A DNA stretch of 5,350 bases from Clostridiales bacterium (GTDB taxonomy: Bacteria; Bacillota_A; Clostridia; Lachnospirales; Bianqueaceae). How positions within the stretch are numbered: the stretch's first letter is position 1; every line of letters begins with the position of its first letter. The stretch covers positions 1 through 5,350 of the forward strand of contig JAHZBS010000170.1 of NCBI GenBank assembly GCA_019423265.1, in the 5' to 3' direction. Positions 1 to 5,350 of this stretch are shown one piece after another. The notes under the pieces were generated by a model. That model did no database searches, had not been told where the DNA came from, and saw only the letters and a list, made by a program, of their open reading frames with translations. Position numbers and translations under genes: made by a program.

Positions 1-1685
1 TTGTCGATGACGAGGATCTGATCCGCCTGCTGAATGGTGGACAGCCGGTGGGCGATGACAAAAGAGGTCCGGCCTGTCAACAGCTGGCGGATGCCCGCCT
101 GGACTAGCCGCTCCGTGTGGGTGTCAATGCTGGATGTAGCTTCATCCAGTATCAAGATGCGGGGGTTGGACAGCATTGCTCGGGCAAAGGCTACAAGCTG
201 CCGCTGCCCCACGGAGAGGCGGCCGCCCCGCTCCTGAATGTCCGTGTCGTACCCTTTTTCCATCTCCATGATAAACTCGTGGGCGTGGACAGCCTTGGCC
301 GCTTCCACGATCTCCTCGTCGGTGGCGTCAAGCCGGCCATACCGGATATTATCCTTTATGGTGCCAGAAAAGAGAAAGGTGTCCTGAGGCATAATGCCCA
401 TCTGGCTCCGCAGACTCTCCAAGGTTACTTGGGAAATGTCGTACCCGTCTAGCAGGATCGCCCCCTCCTGGATATCGTAGAACCGGCTGATCAGATTGAT
501 GATGGAGGTCTTTCCCGCGCCTGTGGGACCGACCAGGGCGATGGATTGACCGGGGGAGACGGAAAAGCTCACGTCCTGCAAAACGGGAGTCTCTGGGTCG
601 TATCCGAAGGTGACATGCTGAAACTCCACTTTCCCCTTGATGGGCGGGAGCGCCTGAGCGCCGTCGGCGTTGCGGATTTCAGGCTCCGTGTCCAGGACCT
701 CAAAGATCCGTTCCGCCGCCGCCATATTGGTAACCAGGTTGTTATAGAAATTGGATAAATCCATGATGGGCTGCCAGAACATGGACAGATAGCTGCTGAA
801 GGATACGAGGAGGCCGACGGTGATGTGACCGGTGTCCAGCATACGGACTCCGGCCCAATAGACGATGATGCTGCCAACCCCCCATGCCACCTCTACAAAG
901 GCCCAGAACAGGTCCGTATAGCGGACGGCGCTGATGTAAGCGCCCTGCTGCTGCCGGACGAGCCCGTTGAAATTCCGATTCATCTGGCCTTGGGCGGCAA
1001 ATCCTTGGACAACCCGGATGCCTGACATATTCTCATGGACAAAGGCATTCAGATTCGAGTTCTTCTTCCGGAAGAGGCGCCAGCCCCGGTGTGCCCGGCG
1101 CTGGATAAAAATCAGGCCCCCGGCGAGAAATGGTACGATGAGGAAGGCGAAGAGAGCCAGCTTGACATTGAGAATCAGCATGATGAGGCACACGCAGACA
1201 AGCTTAACAAGGTTGGGGAGCAGTGTGAGAATGCACTGGTTGAACAATTCTTTAAGGGAGTTGACATCCCCGATGACCCGAGCCAGGATCTTTCCGGCCG
1301 GCCGCTGGTCAAAGTAGCGAAATGACAGGGTTTGCAGGTGATCGTATAGATCCTGCCGGATCTGATACAGCACCCCGTTGGAGAGCTTGGCCATCTCCCG
1401 AAGCCGAAGGCGAATGGCGAACATGGAGAGGACATTCAGTATAACCACGAGAGCGCCAACGGCTAGCAGGCCGGGGATATTTTGGGTCTCATCGATAAAG
1501 TAGTCAATCCCCACCTGTAGAAAGAAAGGATTGAACAGCTGTACAGCCAGGATGAGGGCAATGAGAGCGAATACCTTGATGACTGACTTTTTATAAGGGA
1601 TTAGATACCGCAAAAGCCGTCTTAGCATCGGTAGCTTTACGCCTTCCTTTGTCTCCTCGTCCTCCCGAAATGTATTGATGGGCAT
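1..1685 (-). CDS. Heterodimeric ABC multidrug exporter half-transporter, consensus-site subunit (BmrD/YheH-like), C-terminus cut by window edge
   Basis: This is a membrane-bound ABC exporter subunit with an N-terminal transmembrane domain fused to a C-terminal ATPase domain. It is expected to pair with the product of the gene just upstream and pump drugs or lipids out of the cell. 561 codons are visible from ATG at 1685; the 3' end lies beyond position 1. Hydrophobic membrane segments fill roughly residues 30-320. The ATPase domain shows Walker A GPTGAGKT (386-393), Q-loop Gln434, signature LSVGQ (490-494), Walker B Asp514 with catalytic Glu515 (ILDEATSSID) and switch His546. The signature departs from LSGGQ, a change often seen in the partner that completes a degenerate ATP site. 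Only a few tens of residues should be missing. The start is set by AAGGAGGTG at 1693-1701, 9 nt upstream. That site overlaps the stop codon of the preceding gene across a 14-nt gap, so the two genes are co-transcribed and may be translationally coupled. The family is certain; the substrate is not. Confidence 0.95.
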   Translation of the reverse strand, partial: MPINTFREDEETKEGVKLPMLRRLLRYLIPYKKSVIKVFALIALILAVQLFNPFFLQVGIDYFIDETQNIPGLLAVGALVVILNVLSMFAIRLRLREMAKLSNGVLYQIRQDLYDHLQTLSFRYFDQRPAGKILARVIGDVNSLKELFNQCILTLLPNLVKLVCVCLIMLILNVKLALFAFLIVPFLAGGLIFIQRRAHRGWRLFRKKNSNLNAFVHENMSGIRVVQGFAAQGQMNRNFNGLVRQQQGAYISAVRYTDLFWAFVEVAWGVGSIIVYWAGVRMLDTGHITVGLLVSFSSYLSMFWQPIMDLSNFYNNLVTNMAAAERIFEVLDTEPEIRNADGAQALPPIKGKVEFQHVTFGYDPETPVLQDVSFSVSPGQSIALVGPTGAGKTSIINLISRFYDIQEGAILLDGYDISQVTLESLRSQMGIMPQDTFLFSGTIKDNIRYGRLDATDEEIVEAAKAVHAHEFIMEMEKGYDTDIQERGGRLSVGQRQLVAFARAMLSNPRILILDEATSSIDTHTERLVQAGIRQLLTGRTSFVIAHRLSTIQQADQILVID

Positions 1686-1699
1686 AGCGTTACACCTCC

Positions 1700-3451
1700 T
1701 TATGCGGCGCCGCCGCCGTGCTGTGTGCCATATTGTTCCAGATAGGTTTCATAGTAGAGCCCTTTCTTTGCCATCAGGGCGTCGTGGGTTCCGCGCTCCG
1801 CGATGCGGCCATTCTCCAAGAATAGGATCTCATCCGCATCTTTTACAGCGGAGATTCGATGGGCAATGAGAATCTTTGTGACATCTCTGCGCTTGTCGAT
1901 GGCTTCCTGAATGGCGTGCTCCGTCTCCATGTCCAGCGCCGATGTGGCGTCGTCCAGAATGAGAACCTTGCAGTAGTCTTTCGCCAAAGCGCGCGCGATG
2001 GAGATCCGCTGTTTCTGACCGCCGGAAAGGCCGATGCCCCGCTCTCCGATGATCGTCTCGTAGCCCTCCGAAAGCCCCTGGGCAAAGGAGTGAACTTGGG
2101 CGTCCCGGGATGCCTGTAGCATCGTGTCTCTCGATATGCTGTGCTGTGATTCCAGGTCCGTGTCGTCCCCGAAATAAATGTTTTCCTCCACAGTGTCAGA
2201 AAACAGGAACACATCCTGCATCACCGTGGCGATACTCCTGCGCAGGGCTGTTAAGTCCCAGCTTCGGACGTCGATGGAATCAAGAGTGATGGAACCGCCG
2301 GTCACATCATAGAGACGGCACAGAAGGTTGATAATGGATGATTTACCTGCGCCGGTGAAGCCCATAATGGCCAGGGTTCCGCCGGCGGGAAGGGTGAAGC
2401 TGATATCGTCCAGGATCGTTTTGGATTCCCGGGAGAAAGACACATGGGAAAAGGAAACGGCGCCTTGGATCACCGGAGGAATTTGAGGATTGGCAGGCGG
2501 CTGAATTTTCGGTTTTTCGGCCATGATGGCGTTTATTTTTTTGAGCGACGCGTTCGCCCGGGCAAGGACGTTGGCGATCCAGCTCAGATTGCGCATGGGC
2601 CCGGTCATCATGGTGGCGAAGCTGTTGACAGCCACCAGCGTTCCAAGGGTTAGGTCCTCTCCGATGACGAGGATCCCGCCGACGGTGATGATAAAAACGG
2701 TCACGACGCTGCACAGAAATTCGATGGCGGGATCGTATTTGGAGAGAATGTGGGTTTCCTGATAGTTCAGGTTATAATTCTCCTCATTCTGTCTCCGGAA
2801 CTTTTCAATCTCGTAGGGTTCCCGGGCAAAGGAGCGGATCAGCCGGACACCGGCAATGTTTTCCTGGGCGGTCGTATTGAGCACAGCGGCCTGATCGCTG
2901 ATTTTGTCATAGACGGTATTTAATTTTCGTTCCATGATCATAGCCAACAGGAAAATCAGCGGCATAACCGCCAGGCACAATAGGGCCAGCTTCCAGCTCA
3001 GTATGAAGAGAATGGCGGCGGACATGACAAAGTATACGATCTGGTCGATTAGAAACCGTACACAGAATCCGCAGGAATCCCAGATATTGTCCACATCCTC
3101 CTTGATCCGGGCCATGAGCTCGCCGGTGCTGCGGGTGTCGAAGAAGGAGAGGGACAGTGAGTTGACATGATGGAACACCTCTCTGCGCAGGTCCATGGCG
3201 ACACGGCTGCCGGTCTTATCGAATAAGAATTCCCGGAGATAGCCGAGGATTCCCCGGCCCAGCGTCACGCCCAACAGGGCCAGCAGCGTCCCGGTCAGGA
3301 GATCCACACGCCCCCCCTTGATGATGTCGTCGATGATGACGCGGACGAGGAGCGGATTCAACATATCCAGAGCGATGGCGGCTAGCATGGCGAGGGTAGC
3401 GATACAGTAGCCAAGGAGATGTTTTCTCATATGTTTCAGTACAAGTTGCAA
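1700..3451 (-). CDS. Heterodimeric ABC multidrug exporter half-transporter, degenerate-site subunit (BmrC/YheI-like), TTG start
   Basis: This is the first structural gene of the exporter operon, encoding a 583-residue type IV ABC half-transporter of normal family length. The transmembrane domain covers about residues 12-310, with the usual coupling region around 90-120 (SLSFFDTRSTGELMARI). The ATPase domain has Walker A GFTGAGKS (364-371), Q-loop Gln412, signature LSGGQ (475-479), Walker B Asp500 and switch His531. The residue after the Walker B Asp is Asp501, not the catalytic Glu (ILDDATSALD), so this subunit carries the degenerate ATP site. B. subtilis BmrC is known for the same substitution. 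The chosen start is TTG at 3451 because a perfect AAAGGAGG lies 8 nt upstream (3460-3467). The longer frame beginning with ATG at 3568 has no ribosome site, starts beside the leader terminator's T-tract, and would add 39 non-conserved-looking residues. It probably exports antibiotics or other amphiphiles as a heterodimer with the next gene's product. Expression is probably governed by the attenuator upstream. Confidence 0.95.
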   Translation of the reverse strand: MQLVLKHMRKHLLGYCIATLAMLAAIALDMLNPLLVRVIIDDIIKGGRVDLLTGTLLALLGVTLGRGILGYLREFLFDKTGSRVAMDLRREVFHHVNSLSLSFFDTRSTGELMARIKEDVDNIWDSCGFCVRFLIDQIVYFVMSAAILFILSWKLALLCLAVMPLIFLLAMIMERKLNTVYDKISDQAAVLNTTAQENIAGVRLIRSFAREPYEIEKFRRQNEENYNLNYQETHILSKYDPAIEFLCSVVTVFIITVGGILVIGEDLTLGTLVAVNSFATMMTGPMRNLSWIANVLARANASLKKINAIMAEKPKIQPPANPQIPPVIQGAVSFSHVSFSRESKTILDDISFTLPAGGTLAIMGFTGAGKSSIINLLCRLYDVTGGSITLDSIDVRSWDLTALRRSIATVMQDVFLFSDTVEENIYFGDDTDLESQHSISRDTMLQASRDAQVHSFAQGLSEGYETIIGERGIGLSGGQKQRISIARALAKDYCKVLILDDATSALDMETEHAIQEAIDKRRDVTKILIAHRISAVKDADEILFLENGRIAERGTHDALMAKKGLYYETYLEQYGTQHGGGAA

Positions 3452-3459
3452 GGATACGG

Positions 3460-3467
3460 CCTCCTTT
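3460..3467 (-). promoter_or_regulatory. Ribosome binding site deciding the TTG start of the first ABC gene
   Basis: The minus strand reads AAAGGAGG here, a near-perfect complement to the 16S rRNA 3' end. It sits 8 nt before the TTG at 3451. No comparable site precedes the in-frame ATG at 3568, so this element sets the annotated start. Confidence 0.85.
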
Positions 3468-3504
3468 TGTATATGGTATAAATATGAGTCAGCCGAAGGC
3501 AAAG

Positions 3505-3541
3505 AAAAGCCATCCAGCTTTCTCCAAGCTGCACGGCTTTT
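3505..3541 (-). terminator. Second long hairpin in the operon leader, possible backup terminator
   Basis: Arms at 3526-3541 and 3505-3520 can form a 16-position stem with one G-G mismatch and one G-U pair around a 5-nt loop (minus-strand GGAGA). On the RNA the stem ends in GGCTTTT and is followed by CTTT, so the U-rich tail is interrupted and partly used by the stem. An extra 8-bp pairing (AGCCGGAG with CTTCGGCT) can extend it outward, with a short unpaired stretch on one side. It lies between the leader terminator and the ribosome site of the first ABC gene. It could be a weaker second terminator, a pause site or a stability element; the sequence alone does not decide. Confidence 0.5.
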
Positions 3542-3568
3542 CTCCGGCTCAAGGCGGCGAGACGGCAC

Positions 3569-3597
3569 AAAAAAGCCATGGGACGATATCCCATGGC
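3569..3597 (-). terminator. Intrinsic terminator inside the leader (attenuator)
   Basis: On the minus strand a perfect 9-bp stem, GCCATGGGA with TCCCATGGC, encloses a 5-nt loop (TATCG) and is followed directly by six T residues (3569-3574). It stands 42 nt after the leader-peptide stop and about 117 nt before the TTG start of the exporter gene, in the same transcript. A terminator in this position would stop most transcripts before the ABC genes unless its 5' arm is captured by another pairing. Such a competing pairing exists (see the antiterminator entry). Confidence 0.9.
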
Positions 3598-3672
3598 CAC
3601 CTGTCAGGTTACTATGTAAGAGATTGCGAACGGGGAACGCTACATGACAGACGAAGACAGGGCATGGATACC
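3585..3672 (-). promoter_or_regulatory. Predicted antiterminator structure of a ribosome-mediated attenuator
   Basis: The leader RNA segment at 3656-3672, within codons 28-33 of the leader peptide, can pair at all 17 positions with 3585-3605. The pairs include one G-U; the 3585-3605 side has three small bulges (2, 1 and 1 nt). The paired region takes in the whole 5' arm of the terminator (3589-3597), apart from two bulged bases, so the two structures exclude each other. The loop between the arms holds the leader-peptide stop codon. A ribosome reading through codons 28-33 would mask the segment and allow termination; one held upstream would leave it free and allow read-through. The complementarity is seen in the sequence; the switching is inferred from the known bmrB-bmrCD attenuation mechanism. 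Confidence 0.65.
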
Positions 3673-3753
3673 GAACGTGTTCACACGGTCAAGGGACAAA
3701 CGGGTCCTCTTAGAACGATTAATTGTAAGATAAAGCGCCGATTTGTTATGCAT
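3640..3753 (-). CDS. Regulatory leader peptide, 37 aa (functional counterpart of BmrB)
   Basis: A short reading frame of 37 codons starts with ATG at 3753 and ends with TAG at 3642-3640. It has a strong AAAGGAG (3762-3768) with 8-nt spacing, and it lies about 43 nt downstream of the predicted transcription start. The peptide has no signal sequence or membrane segment. It is basic in its middle: residues 12-18 read NRSKRTR, containing Arg13-Ser14-Lys15 and Arg16-Thr17-Arg18. Such basic-X-basic motifs are known arrest sites on macrolide-bound ribosomes. The later codons (28-33) encode the antiterminator strand. Its likely job is to report ribosome progress, not to act as a free protein. Its length (37 residues) and sequence differ from the B. 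subtilis BmrB leader as I recall it (about 54 residues), so homology by sequence is not claimed. It could be a chance frame, but the ribosome site and the placement in the leader argue against that. Confidence 0.75.
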   Translation of the reverse strand: MHNKSALYLTINRSKRTRLSLDRVNTFGIHALSSSVM

Positions 3754-3802
3754 CGTCCTGTCTCCTTTCTGTGAATATGGCTTTCTCCAATCTACAAGTT
3801 GC

Positions 3803-3832
3803 ATTATATATCATAGAATAAGCACTTGTCAA
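3803..3832 (-). promoter_or_regulatory. Sigma-A promoter of the exporter operon
   Basis: The minus strand has a perfect -35 TTGACA (3827-3832) and a perfect -10 TATAAT (3803-3808) separated by 18 nt. An overlapping TGA-TATATA reading gives a 16-nt spacer with an extended -10. Transcription should begin near 3796, giving a leader of about 345 nt before the first ABC gene. So strong a promoter with a terminator behind it fits control by attenuation and not by initiation; no obvious operator dyad is seen here. Confidence 0.85.
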
Positions 3833-3853
3833 TAGGGGACATTGAAATATTTG

Positions 3854-4291
3854 CTATTTTCTGCGGCCGCCGAGAATTCCTCCTAGAGCAGCTGTTCCCA
3901 GCGTAGAGATAATCTCTGTCACCAGGCTTCCGACGAATAGGTTAGTTCCATTAACGGCAAAGGATACGAGCAAACGGATGGCCAAATACAGAACACCCAT
4001 GACCAATGCCCACTTGAAGCCGCCCGACGCGCTTTTCTTTGCCGTCAGCAGGCTTCCGGCGAGAACGGATATGACTACAATTACCATGACCAACAGAACA
4101 TATTGCTTGGGGCTCCCGCTCAAGACCCCTGCGTTGAGCAGCGCGGCGGAGAGCAAAATCCCGGCCGTTGTGATCCCATAGGACAGAATCAGCCCCATCA
4201 GAACGCTTTTGATCGGCGCGCTTGTGCTCGAAGCGGCCTTGGCGCTGTTTTTATGTACGGCTCTCCGCGTCTCCCTTTTTGTATGTTGCAC
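3854..4291 (-). CDS. Small four-helix membrane protein, TIGR04086 / YrzE (DUF3792) type
   Basis: The product is a 145-residue membrane protein of unknown function. A basic, Ser/Ala-rich N-terminus (residues 1-27) is followed by four hydrophobic segments at about 28-50, 63-84, 92-112 and 118-142, and it ends in basic GGRRK. The pattern of a Lys/Ser/Gly loop before the third helix (KKSASGGFKWALVMGVLYLAI) and a Gly-rich last helix matches what I recall of the TIGR04086 family of Bacillota. The GTG at 4291 is preferred because GGGAGGG (4298-4304) sits 6 nt before it. An in-frame ATG at 4312 would add seven residues but has a poorer, too-close ribosome site. The gene lies 21 nt before the -35 of the exporter promoter with no terminator between, so some read-through into the leader is possible. 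No convincing promoter of its own was found. Family assignment is from memory of the pattern, not a search. Confidence 0.8.
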   Translation of the reverse strand: MQHTKRETRRAVHKNSAKAASSTSAPIKSVLMGLILSYGITTAGILLSAALLNAGVLSGSPKQYVLLVMVIVVISVLAGSLLTAKKSASGGFKWALVMGVLYLAIRLLVSFAVNGTNLFVGSLVTEIISTLGTAALGGILGGRRK

Positions 4292-4297
4292 AAAAAT

Positions 4298-4304
4298 CCC
4301 TCCC
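4298..4304 (-). promoter_or_regulatory. Ribosome binding site favouring the GTG start of the membrane protein
   Basis: The minus strand reads GGGAGGG, 6 nt before GTG at 4291. It lies inside the coding extension that an ATG start at 4312 would create, and it fits the GTG much better than the purine run close to that ATG. Confidence 0.6.
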
Positions 4305-4375
4305 ACTTTCATGATCCTCTCTACTCCATATGTATGTAGGACAGTTCAATTTATGCCCCCTTTGCCGGGAAAATC

Positions 4376-4404
4376 TTGTACATTTTCTATTTCTGTGATA
4401 CTAT
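4376..4404 (+). promoter_or_regulatory. Probable sigma-A promoter of the PHP phosphoesterase gene
   Basis: TTGTAC (4376-4381) and TACTAT (4399-4404) are separated by exactly 17 nt. A TG one base before the -10 (4396-4397) makes it an extended -10. Transcription would start near 4411, about 30 nt before the ATG, leaving room for the AAAGGA ribosome site at 4428-4433. Confidence 0.7.
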
Positions 4405-4441
4405 ATACGTATCGTAAGGCAACCTCGAAAGGAACGATTTT

Positions 4442-5290
4442 ATGTCGATTGACTTGCACACTCACTCCTATTATTCCGATGGAAGCGATAGCCCGGAAGA
4501 GATCATCCAAAAAGGAGCTGAACTCGGCCTTCGCGCCATCGCCTTGACGGATCATGACAATACCGACGGTGTGAAAGAATTCATGGAAGCGGGACAGAGA
4601 GCCGGCATACTGGCCATACCTGGCGTCGAGATCTCCGCCTCCTACCTTGGACGCGATATCCATATTCTCGGATACGGATTTCGCTACCAGCAGCCGGATT
4701 TTGCCAACCGGCTTCGCTCCATCCGTGAAGAGCGCGGCAGGAGAAATGAAACCATGCTGCTCCGCTTGCAGCAGCTGGGATACGCCATCGCAAAAGATGA
4801 TATTGAGCGCTATTCCGGAGGGGAAGGGCATGTCGTCTCCCGCCTCCACTTTGCCCAAGCTTTGACGGAAAAGGGATACTGCCGCGATACCAATGAAGCC
4901 TTTGCCAAGATTGTTGGGGCCGGGTGTCCTGGCTATGTTCCGCGCCGGCAGCTGTCGCCGGAGGAAGCCATCAGTCTGATCCATGGCGCCGGAGGGAAGG
5001 CTGTGCTGGCCCACCCGCTGCTCTACAAGTTAAACGAGGATGAATGTGCCGTGCTGCTCAAGTTTGTGGCGAATGCAGGCATGGACGGGCTGGAGGTTAT
5101 CCATTCTAGCTGTGATGAAAGAGGAACCATATTTTTGCAGGAAAAAGCCCGGGAGCTCGGCCTTTTCTGTACAGGCGGCAGCGACTATCACGGGATGAAT
5201 AAACAGGGCGTACCTCTCGGCGCCGGCCGTGACGGACGCCGGATTCCGGACGCCTACCTGGAGCCGTTACAGCATACAGGGGTTGTGTGA
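4442..5290 (+). CDS. PHP-domain metal-dependent phosphoesterase (YciV/TrpH, RNase AM / nucleoside bisphosphate phosphatase type)
   Basis: This is a 282-residue soluble hydrolase covering a complete PHP domain with its insert. Expected metal ligands are present in order: His6 and His8 (DLHTHS), Asp13 (SDG), His38 (ALTDHDNTDG), Glu63 (IPGVEIS), His74 (HILGYG), His191 (LAHP), and Asp248 and His250 (GGSDYHG). Residues around 85-170 form the helical insert typical of the YciV group, including the SRLHFAQAL segment. Known members remove a phosphate from 3',5'-nucleoside bisphosphates or trim RNA 5' ends. The assignment to this subgroup is by overall motif layout; the physiological substrate here is inferred. 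The start at 4442 has AAAGGAA upstream and places the first HxH motif at residues 6-8, as usual for the family. The gene is transcribed alone, divergent from the small membrane protein gene. Nothing ties it functionally to the exporter operon. A hairpin overlaps its stop codon. Confidence 0.94.
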   Translation: MSIDLHTHSYYSDGSDSPEEIIQKGAELGLRAIALTDHDNTDGVKEFMEAGQRAGILAIPGVEISASYLGRDIHILGYGFRYQQPDFANRLRSIREERGRRNETMLLRLQQLGYAIAKDDIERYSGGEGHVVSRLHFAQALTEKGYCRDTNEAFAKIVGAGCPGYVPRRQLSPEEAISLIHGAGGKAVLAHPLLYKLNEDECAVLLKFVANAGMDGLEVIHSSCDERGTIFLQEKARELGLFCTGGSDYHGMNKQGVPLGAGRDGRRIPDAYLEPLQHTGVV

Positions 5291-5315
5291 AAAGTCGCTT
5301 TTCGCACAACCCCTG
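5277..5315 (+). terminator. Large hairpin overlapping the PHP gene stop codon, probable transcript end or 3' stabiliser
   Basis: Arms at 5277-5294 and 5298-5315 form an 18-bp stem with a single T-G wobble and a 3-nt TCG loop. The TGA stop (5288-5290) lies inside the left arm. No T-tract follows on either strand (plus side CAAGTC), so it is not a textbook intrinsic terminator. The remaining bases, 5316-5350, hold no supported gene. Confidence 0.6.
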
Positions 5316-5350
5316 CAAGTCTATAATAACCTCCCGGGAAGACAATAGAT

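Noticed and set aside
1859..2119. Plus-strand frame opposite the ATPase domain of the first ABC gene, and similar frames within 1-3451
   Set aside because: These are antisense shadows of strongly conserved ABC motifs; none has a domain or a supporting start site.
3484..3774. Plus-strand frame of 96 codons across the exporter leader
   Set aside because: It runs antisense through the terminator hairpins and leader peptide, has no clear ribosome site, and gives low-complexity basic sequence without a known motif.
4313..4441. Minus-strand promoter for the small membrane protein gene
   Set aside because: TTGAAC and CATAAAT-like pieces are present, but no pair has acceptable spacing for sigma-A or the sporulation sigma factors, so no promoter is called.
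4346..5014. Long minus-strand open frame of 222 codons opposite the PHP gene
   Set aside because: It lies antisense to a gene with a full set of PHP metal ligands and shows no recognisable domain, so it is taken as a shadow frame.
5322..5327. TATAAT on the plus strand after the PHP gene, a possible promoter
   Set aside because: The best -35 at 17-nt spacing is TTTTCG (5299-5304) inside the hairpin stem. That is too weak, and the window ends before any downstream gene can be seen.

Overview
The window looks like a chromosomal stretch from a Gram-positive Bacillota bacterium, probably a Clostridia member with moderate GC. This is inferred from strong AAAGGAGG-type ribosome binding sites, a TTG and a probable GTG start, consensus sigma-A promoters, a YrzE/TIGR04086-type small membrane protein and a BmrC/BmrD-like exporter pair. 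The exact genus cannot be read from the sequence.

Layout. Positions 1-3832 on the minus strand form one drug-exporter operon read right to left. It comprises a sigma-A promoter (3803-3832), a leader RNA of about 345 nt with a 37-codon leader peptide (3640-3753), an intrinsic terminator (3569-3597), a second long hairpin (3505-3541), and two ABC half-transporter genes (1700-3451, then 1-1685, which runs off the left edge). Upstream, also on the minus strand, is a small four-helix membrane protein gene (3854-4291). Divergent from it on the plus strand is a PHP-domain phosphoesterase gene (4442-5290) with its own promoter, ending in a large hairpin (5277-5315).

How the parts work together. The two ABC proteins should form a heterodimeric exporter with one degenerate and one consensus ATP site. 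The gene carrying Asp in place of the catalytic Glu comes first, which is the order of bmrC-bmrD in Bacillus subtilis. The leader looks like a ribosome-controlled transcription attenuator. A 17-nt segment inside the leader-peptide gene can pair completely with the 5' arm of the terminator and its upstream flank. The leader peptide carries Arg-Ser-Lys and Arg-Thr-Arg motifs of the kind known to arrest macrolide-bound ribosomes, and they lie just far enough upstream to leave the antiterminator segment free. The prediction is an exporter switched on by ribosome-targeting antibiotics. The general mechanism is known for bmrBCD; this leader and its mapped pairing are the most interesting part of the window.
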